DNA of 64,000 nucleotides, taken from positions 11,088,839 through 11,152,838 of the forward strand of contig CM049316.1 of the NCBI GenBank assembly GCA_026874595.1. The letters run 5' to 3'. The notes beneath the pieces are model-generated. The model searched no databases. It was not told the origin of the DNA and worked only from the letters and a program-made list of their open reading frames with translations. The position numbers were made by a program, and so were the translations under genes. Positions 23,158 through 35,715 of this stretch are shown here, piece after piece. The first letter of the stretch is position 1. The number at the start of each line of letters is the position of its first letter. This stretch comes from Sipunculus nudus. Taxonomy: Eukaryota > Annelida > Sipuncula > Golfingiida > Sipunculidae.

Positions 23158-24848
23158 TTTTATCACAGCCCCCTGTATGACGTCCTATGATTTCAAATGA
23201 CTTATTCTGTCGTTGCTGGTTTAAAAGTGTGAAACTCGTGATAAAGACAGATGAGAACAGGTCCATATGCAACTTGTTTTTGTGTAGTTTTATTATAATT
23301 TTTTGTCTTGTGGTCTTTACATTTGACCTCTGTCACTTGTGACAGATTTAATTTCCTGGTCATTCATTTTGGGATTTTTTTTAACTAATATACTGTAGAT
23401 CAGATAATATCGTGGTTTTGTGGAAACGATTATCGTGGGGCATTTGAAATTTTGGACTGAGGATAACAATTTTATCAAATCATGGGTTATAAATGTCTAC
23501 ATTTACGCAATGATTACAAGAACACATTCACCTAATACACTTGGTGCTCGACTCAGATGCTTATCAGACGGCCTGTCTGCAATATGTCAGTACTGAGCAA
23601 ACGTGCCTCGCCCGCCCGAGCCTCAACCGGAATAAATCAGCCGTAACGGACGTGTCGGGCCATACATTGGCGCTAAGTTACCACGTCCAACCCTACCTTA
23701 TTCACAGAGAATTTATACCCTCACTTGTTTAGAGGAAAATTAAATGGAACCGTCCAAAGAAGGTTTTAAAGGTGCCCATTCACCAACCTTTTGAAAAAGA
23801 ATTTATGTGATTTGTCTTCTTCTGTGTATATATTAATGATCTAAGTAATTTTGGTTATGAACTGTTCTTATAAGGCCTCTGTGAAGGATGTATGAACTTG
23901 TTTATCAACAACATTTTTGTAAACAAAGCAATGTTGACAAATGGGAAAAACATGAACATGAACGCCATTTGCAAAGCTCTGACTTATCTGATTTACCGCC
24001 GAAGTCCCTGTTGAATTTGTTTTATTTTGGCGGGCCCTCACATATTATAATCACGTTGATATAAACAAAACAAGCCGTCTGTGTGAAGTAAGATTTACGT
24101 TTTCTGGCCTATTTTTAAAAAGTTCTCCTAGGGATTACCTTTAGTTTATATTGGCCAGATAGGTGATTGGGCCCCTTTAAATTTTCAAATCCAATAGTCA
24201 CATATAGCGCTCGTAAGTCTCTGAAGGTAGTCGATAGACAAAGGTACGTTTGGCATGCAGGTTTCAACGTGCAAACCATTTGAAGATTTTCTAGCATTAG
24301 AAATCGAATTAATGGGCCGACTAGACAGAAAATTTGCTGATCTCAAAATTAGCAGGGTATATTTTGCATAGGCCTACTTGTCGGCATTCTATCGGCAATA
24401 GTCGGAAGAAGCTCCGCATTTTTTATTAATGGCTCACATTTAAGCACGCAACTGTAGTTTGCACTGATCAGATTAAGTGTTCTTGACATTCGCTTTCCGC
24501 TGGAAATGCAATAAAATAACATGGTCAAAGTCTTATAAGCCAAAGAAAAGCCGTGCCGCGGCAACAGTGGTTACGAGCTTTGAAAAATGCGTACCGTTCT
24601 TGTGATGCATTAGTCGAGACTACCGCTTTGCGTGATAGAAATGTGATATTGTTCTAATTTTTTTCATTCGAAAATATTTACAGTTTAAAGTAGAGGTTTT
24701 AAAACTTTATTTTCTAAACATTAAGCTTTTAAGCCGTGTTTGTGCGATATAAGGAGAAATAATGGAATGCACAACAGAATATTTATAAATTACGTACAAT
24801 ATTGGACAGTAAGTAATATATAGTTATCAACATGATACCTGTAATTTG

Positions 24849-24890
<42 letters not shown>

Positions 24891-24891
24891 T
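24849..24891. repeat. (TA)n microsatellite
   Basis: Alternating TA with one C interruption near the left end. Confidence 0.95.
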
Positions 24892-25019
24892 TATTCACAT
24901 TTTGCCTGTAATTTTATATATAGAATGCCTAGATGTGTTTTTTTTCGTCAGGCCCTTTTGCTCATTATTGCAGAACAATTCCGGATATATTGCCTTTAAA
25001 CATTGAGCTTGATATGTAA

Positions 25020-25215
25020 TAGAGGATGTGCGCTGTCACATTTCAGACCAATGGGAAATCAGGTTTAATCGCAAGGCGGCAATCTTGGAATTCCTTGCGC
25101 AAAAATTACCTCAAGAATCATTCAAGCTATTACCGTGGAAATTGTACTTTTGCTAAACATCTATTAGAGGAGGTGTGCGACCGATTTTCAGACCCATCGA
25201 AATCCAGTATATCCT
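25020..25215 (+). repeat. Dispersed repeat, copy 2
   Basis: Shares AGGATGTGC, CGCAAGGCGGCAATCTTGGA and the TCAAGAATCATTCA region with copy 1 at 18070-18175. The 63-codon frame at 25026-25217 falls inside it and is not kept in copy 1. Confidence 0.5.
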
Positions 25216-25569
25216 AAAGCCTGCCAGTTATAGAAACTGGGCATCGCCGGGACCAAATGGAGGACGTTAATTGTCTGAATCATCAAGTTTGGACTCGCTG
25301 CTAGGAAAATCGATTTGTATTATATTATTTTAAAGTATGATGTTAATATTTAGCATAATTTATTAAAAATTTCATCATTATGTAGGTGCTTGTGTTCTTC
25401 CCGCTTCTCTTTGTTGGTCGTACTAATTCATCAAGAGGTAAAGTGATTACTTGACCAAGACTATCCGTCACCGTCCATTTAACAATCCACCTATAGCTAT
25501 GTGACCAGTCATTAAGACAGGATTTGGAACAAGCCGTGTTTTAGCTGGTTATGTACGATGATCGGTCAT

Positions 25570-28500
25570 ATCTGTTGACCACAGGGCTAACACCGAGGTG
25601 TCTTAGAAATGTTTTATTATAAGCAAGAATTCTCTCGTCAATAACCCCTTTTCATATTCGTCAGTTGACGGTCGGTGAGAAGGATCATCATTCTACATGT
25701 ATTTTACCATCTTGGTTACTTTAATAATTAGTCAATAAGAGCTTTCAGAATGTTTTCCTAAAAGAAGCTGGCCAGTCAAATACTTTTTTTTATCATGCCC
25801 TTTTATCTCTTTCAATCCATACTTTCGTCTGTAGGGATGTCATTCGGGTCTTTTTGGCGTTGATAAATTAATGCCAATCGTCTCAGCACTTATAAATAAA
25901 TGTATATGTGCAAATTGCAAACCTGCTCGACAAATACTGAAACTAAGTGAAATGGAAATGCGAAGTCTTAAACGTAATCAAAGGTTTTCCAAACAGTGAC
26001 TTTTAAAGCCTCCCCCATTTTGCCAATAAGCAGAGTCAGTTTTGACTCTCTGTGATGTTATTGAGGGTATCCTGGCAAACGATTTTTGGTCTTATATCAG
26101 CAGAGCTATGACATTTTACTAATTTTAAAATTATCATTCAGAATATAAAGAAAATACAACAGAAAATAAAGACAACTGAGAATTTGTTCTTGGAAGAAAG
26201 ATTATATTTGTTCAGGGATGATAATGTACATTATATGTACGGTATATTTTCGGAGAAGTTCAAATAGTTTCACGGCGAGGTTTAATAAAAATAGAAACTT
26301 AAAAAAGATTTAAGTAGGTATTTCATGAGTTTATGCCTAACAACAAATAAGAAAAAGATTGTCTTCCATAAAGTCTCAGGAATTATAAATAAATAAAAAT
26401 TGCTGAGCAACGATGTACTCAAAAAGAAATTTCTGGGGTGTTTAGGTTGATTGGATTTATTTTCCTTAAAAGAAACCAAATTTCAGTGTTGCATCAGTAT
26501 AACGATTTTCTTATATTTAGATTTTTAAGCATGGAAGGCGCTCTCCATACTAATACACGTAAATTATCTCCATGGTATCAAAAATAATGCTGATGGTACG
26601 TCAAGTTTTTTCTTACTTTGTGTCATCTTGGAACATTTTGAATCAACGACATACCGGGAGTTCCCTCGTATCTCTGCGAAATAGGAAATTTGGTGACTTT
26701 TTGTCACTTTTGGTAGATTATGGTTTAATTTCCCCAAACAGCCCTATAATTTTAATGATCCAATATTGTTGGTTTTATGAAGTAATTAATCGTTTAAATG
26801 GCCTCCTCTATCGTAGATGGTGTATAAGGTGTCAAACTCTTTTTGAGGTCAGGGCTGTTGTTGTTTCGCAGTTTGGCGTTTTTGGTGGTAGGTACATAGT
26901 ATAACACAATGAGGATATGTTTAAACCTTCTTGTCCTATTTTATGTTCGTCACAAATAGTCGTTCACCGGATGAAGACATAAGTGTTATTAGGATTCTGC
27001 AGGGAAGGAAAATATTTCATTCTATAGAAAACCATACACTAACGGACCATATTTCAAATATTAATCTAAATGGTTTTTACCAGTCATTTCTATTTTTTAG
27101 AACATTGTTTTAGAATGAAAACTAAAATCCCTTTCTTTCGATTATGCAACGCTTGGCTTAAACTTATGAATGGCGTTACAGGTTCCTGTTTTATTTGGAA
27201 ATCACCCACAGAATAAAAAAAAAAAGCCAAAATAGAAATGGGAACAAATAAATGAGCAATTTATAAATTATATAGAAATGTTTTTCAATCCATAATTGAA
27301 TAAGGATTCAGTCTTATGCATTTTGACAGATGACATGAGAATTTATTAGAAATAATAAAACTGTTCTATGGCAGACATGAGTGATATTTTAAGCAATAAG
27401 ACAGATATTATAAGAAAACAAACAACCAAAATGTCAGTTGGTTGTTTGGTTCATATCACAGCGTCAACTAGTGTATACCTGTCATAGAATCTAGATAGAG
27501 AAAAACGGGTTTGGTTTATGTTCCAAGATGGAACTTCAAGAACATTCACTAACCATAACCAAAATTATGTTTTCATCTCTATGTCTCAAACATGATCACC
27601 GCATTAAGTTTATGTATACCCGAATAGAACAGAATATATCTATACAATTTATGATCATTATCATACGAGAAGAAGTTCATTCGAGGCTTATCTTGATGCA
27701 AGCAAAGCTCCGGTAACCTCGCTGGTATTTCATCATTAAGGCTACCTTTTGACGGTTTGACTGGTCCTGCATAAGGATGTCACTTTACCCGTCTCCTGAC
27801 GAGGGAGGGAATAACATCCACCAAAAGTATATCATTATTGGCTGTTATAAATTGCTTTTTTATTCATCAGGATTATATATACACATATAAGATATCTGAA
27901 TTTTATGCAAACTGCACAGCATTTGTATTATATTTTTGTATCTATTTTATATAAGGATATGTCTTCGGTGACACTATACACTGAATGTTAATGAAGTAGC
28001 CATACAAAAAACTGATATGCGTACATTAAACTTTCTGGATTTCAGGTCCGGGAACATGGAAAACACAGAAGTCAAAACATGTCGTTAAGTTTTTTTTTAA
28101 AGCGAACCTCTTAAGTCTTATTGAAATTTGACCATCATTTCCTTTAGGAGTATGGACCGGGGATGTCGATAAGGAGTGCTTAAAAAAACTAGAGTTAAAA
28201 AAATGCAGATCTGTTCCTTGTTATATGCGGAGTGTGTCTGTGGTGATCCCTTAAAATGTCAATGTTACTTGACAAGAAATCGAATAACATGAGTTGTTTT
28301 TTACGTGTACTGCATATGAACCAATTTTGCAGATGCAGCAGGACCAGTCAGACTGCAGTCCGCTAGGCTTTAAGAAATAATCCGAGTTATTCAGGAATAA
28401 CTGAATACAGAAAAGAGGTGACCATAATGATGGGTGATTATTTAATATTGAATGGCAATTATTAGTGATTATGTTTTCATGTCTTTATGTCTTCGATCTG

Positions 28501-31190
28501 TTATTTGTGGATTTCTTTGCAAAATTAATCTGCCCTGGGAGATGGGGAACTTATTACACTGTAAATATGTGTAGTGGACAAATGGCAGTACTTTCTGGCA
28601 TTAGGTAAGCGATGTCTATATTGCTGAATTAAATTATTATAGTAAACTGGCAAGATGAAATTCGAGGTTTACACAAAGCTTACCCATATGTGTAGCTTCA
28701 GGCTTATGTTCCTGGCAAAGATTGTTTAATTATATTTAAGAAGTTTGAACCAATACGAGGCATTCTCCCTGGCTCCATGAAACCATCAACCACAAACTTT
28801 GACGAACCATTACAAAGCAGAATGTAACTGGCTTTAAAAAACACCGTAGATGCGGATTCAGTATAGCCATTAGCAGTTCCTGTGTAAGATGTATTAAAAC
28901 ATTGAAAAGGCAATTTTTTTAATTTTCAGACATCTCCATTATTTTTGATTAAGCAAAGGAAAATATGAATATATATCCCCCCCAAGCTTTAAATTTAAAA
29001 AGGTATTTCTTGTTCTTGATGTAAACATTTATACATTTCTTTCATACCTTAAACCTTTCTCACTGATACTAGAGTTCCAACTTTATCATTTGATTTACTT
29101 CCTCCGATTGGAAGTGAATATGTAATACATTTGTATTTTTTTCAAGTGTTGAAGCCCTGCTTGTGACCAAAGCATATTATCGTTGCTCATATATTGCTTA
29201 TAACATTTATTGCTAATAACTAAAATAAATGTCAGGTGGGTTTATCATATCGTACCACGCTGCCGTACTGATTCAGCTTTGACCTTCACATTAAACCTTT
29301 ATAGTCATTATAGTATAACTGTAACGATGACGTTATTTGGGTTTAATTTGTTAAGCGTTGTATTTTGTCCATTTGAATGTTATGATTTATTGTAGGTATA
29401 GGTTGAATATATGGTTTCAGAGAATGTTACCTTGTAATGTCTGCATTGTCAGGTTGTGAATCTCACAGTGAACGAGCTAGTTGTTGTTGGGATAATATTG
29501 AACTTATTTACATTTTAATTTATCTCTCAATGAAGCTTCAAAAATCAGATTTGTTTACATGTAGACATGTTTAAGAAAGTCTGTAACGTAACAACGGAAG
29601 TTACTTGATTATTCTGATAAGAGGACGTCATGGCGTTTTGATATAAATGAGACTGTACAGGCATATGGGGAACAGTGGAATGGAACGTATTATAAAAATA
29701 AATTGAATCGCACGAGTAGGCTTGGTAAGTTAACCCGAGAGTGAAAAAATATTAAATTATTGTGATATAATCGTATGAGTAAGAGATAGACGTTTACACT
29801 TTTAGTTAGTTTGTACTGTTTCAAGGTCTTGTGGAGGTTAAACGGGGGTTAAAACAAAGACATAGCTGAAATACAATAAAAACCGATTCACCCAGAGCTG
29901 ATCATCACATGTTTTGTTTAAAGCTAAGAAGAACTCATAAATATTCCCTTGTATACCCACAAGTGAATAGTAGTGAAACTCATCTATATGTTGAATGCAA
30001 ATTTGAAATAGGGTTTATTAAAAAAACCGGCTAATGAGCGCCTTTCTCCTTTTGCCAGAATTTCTTCCTGTATAAACTTGTCAAATAACGAGCAACACTA
30101 ATAAATCACATTGTATTTTCATTCTTTTTTTTCATAATCTCTTTCTTCCTCTGTTTTTTTTAAATATGATTCATTCATACCCTATCCCCCCCGTTCCATT
30201 GAAAACAGCATAACCGTGTGTTATTATAATTTGAATTTCTTTGGAAAGCAGCAAATCAGCACCTTAATAATTTTGCAAGAAGTTCAACCTAAAGAAAAAA
30301 GTGATCCATCATAAGGGGCGTTACTTTCGTTCTGAGTTGATTATTTAATATTCACCATATCCAGCATATGCGCTAAATTCTACCTGTCAACTATACAGAA
30401 ATCTCCGCTCTATCAAAGGGCATAAGTAAAGTTTTTATCATAACCAAATGTTTGCCAAAGGGGGCTTCAGTTGCTCTTGTATACAACGGTCCGTCATACA
30501 TTATCTGTTGTCTTGGAAGGAAATGAGACTTAATGGTATCAGGCAGCTTGGTAGTATTTACTACCTGGACGTAAAGAATGTTCTGTTTTATCAGCAGTCC
30601 AACTGTTTTTCACAGGTTGACAGCTTGCATTGCGCGGGGCTGATGGTAATCTGACTTGGAACGACTGTCCAAAACTTTCAGCAAGGGACCCCCCCCCCCC
30701 AAAAAAAAAAACTGTTAAAAAATATTAGTATTAGCTTCAAGGTCATTAAAACACAGCATACAACCGCTCTATGTATTTTTTTCCTGACAGAATCAACTAC
30801 GAACTGAACGATAGAAATCATATCCATCCTGGTCCGCCATTGATCTTCATTTAACAGCAGCCGACCAGCATTGTCTCTGTGGTGGAAACAGGACTTTTGC
30901 CAGCTGTTCTGTTGTTGCGCAGTTTGTTACTGTTTTTATTTTATCAACTGGACTTTCACATTTGACCTTAACCTTGTTGTGACAAATACAGTTTCCTGCT
31001 AACTGTCTATGTGAATTATTCTGAACTACTATATTAATCATCGTCAACATGAATGAACCGATAACATGTTTTCACGGGCCTAGGAAATAAATAAAATTTT
31101 AACGCATCTTAGTTTCTTGGTACACATACTGCGAATGATGCAACCTCATCTCCAAATTAACTGAATTTCCTATCGTTCGTCTTTGAATTG
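25570..31190 (+). repeat. Duplicated module D
   Basis: D matches A and B through TAGTCAATAAGAGCTT (about 25731), CTTTCGTCTGTAGGGATG (25821), AGCAGAGTCAGTTTTGACTC (26030), GACAACTGAG (26172), CGTATCTCTGCGAAATAGG (26668), CACTAACCATAACCAAAAT (27547), GCAAGCAAAGCTCCGG (27700), ATATGCGGAGTGTGTCTG (28222), ATCGCACGAGTAGGCTTGG (29707) and the q-s block. It is the copy least disturbed by transposons and gives empty sites for the C hAT-like element, the C SINE and the B foldback. No conserved reading frame. Confidence 0.75.
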
Positions 31191-31193
31191 TAA

Positions 31194-31435
31194 ACTACGG
31201 AGCCCCGTTAGGGACATGAGTAAAAAAATATTTATTTCGTGCGCACGACTTATTAATTTGTGCGCACGACTTATTATTTTGTGTGCACGACTTATTTTTT
31301 GTGCGCACGACTTATTATTTTGTGCGCATGAGTTATTATTTTGTGCGCACGACTTATTTTTTGTGCGCACGAGTTAATTAGTGGTGGAAACGAGGTATTA
31401 TGTCAATTTTGTCCAGGCGCATATGGCTCCATCTC
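31194..31435 (+). repeat. Palindromic 21-bp minisatellite element, copy 1
   Basis: It opens with ACTACGGAGCCCCGTTAGGG and a CATGAGTAAAAAA block. Seven units carry a GTGCGCAC palindrome (or a one-base variant) at 31239, 31260, 31281, 31301, 31322, 31343 and 31363, spaced 20-21 bp and joined by ACTTATTATTTT-like linkers. A tail follows with GTATTATGTCAATTTTGTCC. Both end blocks recur, inverted, at 35430-35715, so this is a defined element, not a simple tract. The 60-odd codon frames on both strands here are repeat sequence. Confidence 0.8.
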
Positions 31436-31528
31436 ACCTTTAAGTTGTAAATATAGGTCTTGAACAATACTATACTAGTACACATTCAGTGGGCGAATTC
31501 CTGTCACCATTTAATATATATATATATA

Positions 31529-32338
31529 CAGTGAAACATCGTTGTGTCGAAGTCGAAGGGACTGGTGAATTTACACAACCGGAGTTCGAGACAACCGGTG
31601 TTCATTATATTTAACCTTCTTCAGCCGTGATTATTATCGATAAATATACTGCACATGTATAGGGCCTATATCATATAGTTCTCACAAATGTTTGCGTGAA
31701 TCCTTTAGATTTCTTTTTAATTATTTCTTTTCATATATTTATTTTGTTGAAACGATATCTTTTAGCCTCATAGAATTTCAAACAGATTATGTTTGGTTTA
31801 TCAAAAACTTCTTATTAATGCTTTGTTGACGAGAGGAAAAAAGCATGATCATGAGTGACTAATTGGCCAAATAGGTAAACAACGGACTAGGTATGTTAGC
31901 CATCGCGCTTGTTGAGTGAGATCCTTGCCGGTTTTAATTATGTAACTGGTCATCGCAGCCGTAGGTATGGTTGTTGGACCGTGCACATCTGTTGTCAAAA
32001 CATTAAAGCGGCATGACCTTAAGTCGAGCGACAAACCCATCGCGCTTGATGAGTGAGAGCCTTGTTGGTATTGATTAATTATGACTGGTCATCACGGCCC
32101 AATCATGATTGACGTGCCGTGCACAACTGTTATCCAAACATGACTTCGAGTTAAGCGATAGAAATATGAACTGTGGACCAACAAAACACCTTGACACATC
32201 AGGGTTTTCGACACATCTGACTTCGACACAAGCGGAGTTAAATTAGTAAGGTTTTAACTGTTTTTTGCACGGACCACTCATTCGACTTCGACACATGCGG
32301 GAATTCGACTTAACCGAGTTCGACACAACGAGGTTTCA

Positions 32339-32341
<3 letters not shown>
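31529..32341. mobile_element. Second Tigger/pogo-like element with internal tandem duplication
   Basis: Ends are CAGTGAAACATCGTTGTGTC on the left and, reverse-complemented, CAGTGAAACCTCGTTGTGTC on the right, each flanked by TA in a TA-rich context. GTTCGA- and CTTCGACACA-like words repeat near both ends. Inside, a 137-bp stretch starting CATCGCGCTTG at 31901 is repeated from 32038 with moderate divergence, including GACTGGTCATC and CCGTGCACA words. No DDE transposase is readable. A CAGTGAAACCTCGTT-like end with TA duplication fits Tigger/pogo elements. It differs in sequence from the one at 13721. Confidence 0.85.

Positions 32342-32378
<37 letters not shown>
32342..32378. repeat. (TA)n microsatellite at the second Tigger-like element
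   Basis: Directly abuts the right end of the element, as at 14657; a shorter run lies on the left (about 31513-31528). Confidence 0.95.
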
Positions 32379-32382
<4 letters not shown>

Positions 32383-33129
32383 CAAAGTCAAAATACACAG
32401 CAAAATTATCTTAATGTACCTCGCAGGTTTGTTTAAATATATATTCCTAAGATAATAATTATTTTCTAGGAGTTCTATAGTAGAAATATGTTTCATGTTT
32501 CAAGGCCAGCCACAGTTACAGTAGCTGGCCATTCAGTTACCAGCAAGTTCGTGGGCCACGACCGACCGTCTGTTATTAGCATAACGGTATGCTGTAAAAG
32601 AATTGGTCATACAGACAGACAGACATCTTTTATATATGACCATGCATGTGAGGTCATGGAGACATAAATACCTCAATGGAGGTAGCTCAGGAGAAGTGAT
32701 TATAAGTTTAATCAGATCATGCGATGTGTTTATGATATTGATATCAAACATTGCAGAATGTTATACATTTTGTATCGATGGTGTAAATCATGATTTCGGA
32801 GCACAACGAGCCAAACTTGTGCAAATTAGACATCATTATATGCGATTGTAGTGATGAAAGTTCCAGTCTAATGGATATTTTATCTGAAAACATGCAGAAA
32901 TGATATCAAAGTGACCTAATTTAACATGTGAAAATAGATCTTACCAAAAGTGAAGAATACATAAATAGCCCTGAGAAACGGTGTCATGTTCAAGGTCTTA
33001 TAAAAATTGAGGGCCAGATATTTAACATTTTCATTCTTTATCACACAGACTAACTGTAACTTTGTTTTACTTGTGAAACTAGGTCATGGGAGTATTAATT
33101 GTATCCCCAGACAAAGTCGGGAAAGTATG
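32379..33129. other. Unassigned stretch
   Basis: A short (ACAG)n run near 32611-32624 and small frames on both strands (32533-32751, 32603-32851) with no recognisable features. I see nothing else. Confidence 0.4.
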
Positions 33130-34280
33130 GTTTAAGCACGGTCGCGCCGCCGCCGCAGAGATTTCGTTTTGACGCGATTACTCAAAAAAAATTTTCTACG
33201 GATCTTTACCAAACTTGGCATTTGCATAGATGTTGGTGAGAGGACGAAGCTTATTTAAAATGGGGTCATGACTCACTCTATGAGAGTGGCCTTGACCTTG
33301 GATATTGCCATATACGGTTAAAATCACATACAATCATAAATATCTCAATAAGGAATGCATGGATTGGATAGTGTTGTCATGTACCAGAAACTGGTGGCAC
33401 CACCTGTTATCCTTTTCTTTTTTTTCCGTGCCGTTTAATACCCCTATCATTGCCACTTAACAGTACTGTGAGCATTATAAGTCAAAAACTAATGGACGGA
33501 ATTATTTCATATTATGCATATACATAGACATGGGATATGGGATGATGTATAAATAAAATGGGGCCATGGCCTTTCCTATGAGAGTGGTCTTGACCTTGAA
33601 TATTGCCATATATGGTGAAAATCACAAAAATCATAAATATCTCAATAAGAGATGCATGGATTGGTCCAAAAAACAAATTGATCGAATATCTTGGATAGCG
33701 TTGTCTTCTGCGAAAGACTGGTGGAGCCTTTGTCCTTTTCTTGTTTCGGGCCTTTTAATTCTCATCATTGCCACTTGACAGTACTGTGAGTATTATAAGT
33801 CTAAAAGTAATGGACAGTTTAGCTTAAATTGTGCATGTCCATTGATTTTGGATACCTCCGCCTTGTATTCGAAGCACGTGTACTTTGGGTGAAAATTGCT
33901 CATATCTCCGGTGTGGTTCAAGGTATAGGTCTGAAATTTGGCACGTCAATCCATCTTGGAAAATTTTCTTATAAACCAGACAGGTGGCGCTACCTACCTA
34001 CCCGTTTTTGTAGAATAAATTAATGCCCTTTTCTGAGGAGTGATTTGCCTTATTGGCCTGAAATTATGCATATCCATAGATCTTTGACTACTCCATCTTG
34101 TGCTCCAGACCAGTGGCTCCATCTGCTATTGTTTTGATGTGGCGTCTATCTGTACATGTGCTTTGCGTGAAAATTGCTCATATCTCCGAAGTGGTTCAAG
34201 GTAAAGGTCTGAAATTTGGCATGTCTATTCATCTTGGAAAATTTTCTTATAAACCAGACAGGTGGCGCCACCCAATTCCA
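33130..34280 (+). repeat. Satellite-like array of four diverged 250-335 bp units
   Basis: Units near 33130, 33440, 33775 and 34030 share ATTGCCACTT-ACAGTACTGTG, CTATGAGAGTGG-CTTGACCTTG, CATAAATATCTCAATAAG, TGAAAATTGCTCATATCTCC and a terminal CAGGTGGCG-CACC. They pair best as 1 with 2 and 3 with 4. The CAGGTGGCGCCACC ending is also found in the long units at 2930-4320, so the two arrays may be related. The 60-70 codon frames inside are shadows of the repeat. Confidence 0.7.
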
Positions 34281-35297
34281 TAAAAGATATGAATTTAAAA
34301 ATCTAAGTTTAACATCTAATATTCGAAGCCAGGTCTCAAATGTTTACTCATATCCACCTGTATAAAGCATTGCCTTTGTACCTTACGCGTCTCCCAGCCT
34401 GATTAGGTTTTGGCCATACGTGGATGATTTTTGGATTTTTTATCAGTTTTTAAAAATATGCGTTGCAATGTCTTAAACAAGTATTGCTCATCCCCAAGTC
34501 GTATTGAAGTAGGAAGGGTATCGTTAGCCTCTCCCATAATCTGATAAGTTATTTGGGATCCGACTCTATTCACCAAGACGGGTGTTTATACATTTGGCAG
34601 TTGTGTCAATTTTTCTCATACTATTATATCAGCCAAAACACATATATCTCACATAACAATTTGGCGGGGGATTTTGTCCTTTAGTTTAACTACTCATTGT
34701 AGAATAACTTCAGCAGAGAAACACTGTTCACTGGTAAACAATTTTGAAAACAAGTGGCTCATGAGTCAGGACACTGAAGTCCATGATGTTAGTTGAGCCA
34801 ATGAAATCAAAACGTAATACATTATTTGTTGACTCGGATTGCGAAATAATCTCTTATGTGGGATTTAGGCAGCATATAAGTAAACAAGGCATAAAAAACA
34901 ATATTATAAATGATAATTTGTAAAGAACATACAAAATAGTCTTTATAAAATATCCTACAATATCTCGGTGGGTCACTGTTTATCCAGGTACAAATTAATA
35001 TGTATGCGTAAATACCAAAGCCGTAGGGCTTTACACTGTCGAATGAGTCATTGGCCAAATAATAGTTCAGTCTTTTAACGAAATACTGACGCCGTTGTGA
35101 CACTCTTAAGGTGGGAAGTCGGTTTTCTACACCCTGAGGATCCAATATCCTCAGAAATTCCCTAACTGTCTCCTTTTGGACAAGCATTTTTTATATCCAG
35201 TGGTAAACATGCATAATTGCTCTGCCTCTCAGCGAGAACTACAATCTCCTTAAATTTGAAACCTAACTTTAAAGTAAAATTACACACACGCACACAC

Positions 35298-35299
<2 letters not shown>
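34281..35299. other. Unassigned stretch
   Basis: A 121-codon minus-strand frame spans 34822-35187. It is mostly hydrophobic and aromatic, without a domain I know, and lies in AT-rich repeat-dense DNA. I do not call it a gene. Nothing else seen. Confidence 0.4.

Positions 35300-35351
<52 letters not shown>
35300..35351. repeat. (TA)n microsatellite
   Basis: Alternating TA following a short (AC)n run at 35281-35297. Confidence 0.95.
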
Positions 35352-35352
<1 letters not shown>

Positions 35353-35429
35353 CCATTTCAATGCCAAATATAGCCACAAAAGCATTTTTCTACAAATGAA
35401 GGCAAATACCCCATTTTATATGATACTTG

Positions 35430-35715
35430 GTCGATTGCTACAGAGTCATATCCATACGTCTCTGCCTTTACGTACATAATTGAGACAATATCCGCACATG
35501 ACTTATAAACTTGTGCGCACGGAATAACAAGTTGCGCGCACAAAATAATAAGTTGAGCGCACAATATAATAAGACGTGCGCACAAAATAATAAGTCGTGC
35601 GCACAAAATAATAAGTTGTGCGCTCGAAATAATAATTCGTGCACACAAATTAATAAGTCGTGTGCACGAGATAAATAATTTTTTACTCATGTCCCCAACG
35701 GGGCTCCGTAGTAAA
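35430..35715 (-). repeat. Palindromic 21-bp minisatellite element, copy 2 (inverted)
   Basis: Reverse orientation of 31194-31435. GTGCGCAC-like cores occur near 35513, 35534, 35555, 35576, 35597, 35618, 35639 and 35660, a steady 21-bp spacing. The right edge reads TTTACTCATGTCCCCAACGG then GGCTCCGTAGT, with CCCCAACGGGG as a small hairpin that is intact here but mutated in copy 1. The tail block at the left also matches copy 1. The 122-codon minus-strand frame at 35358-35726 is this repeat. Confidence 0.8.

Larger units (their letters stand above)
19140..23400 (+). repeat. Duplicated module C
   Basis: C carries CGCAACAGCTGAT (19179; A 661), a CCAATAGGAAGAGTCC block (19410; D 26017), an ATGAGATGTATTAGGTG block (21053; B 11762), a TTATTACTAAATACC block (21320; B 12012), the AAGCAATGCCCCG-AACCTCG block (21482), GTGTGTCTGAAGTGTCCCTTT (22142), and the q-s block from 22960. 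It is shorter than B and holds two insertions, at 19695-20975 and 22448-22800. No conserved frame. Confidence 0.7.
23401..25569. other. Unassigned stretch between C and D
   Basis: It holds a (TA)n tract at 24849-24891 and dispersed repeat copy 2. The 63-71 codon frames at 23541-23732, 24115-24297 and 24349-24564 have no recognisable features. Nothing else seen. Confidence 0.5.

Noticed and set aside
31194..31378. CRISPR array from regular 20-21 bp repeats
   Set aside because: Units have no unique spacers; it is a minisatellite in animal DNA with an inverted copy elsewhere.
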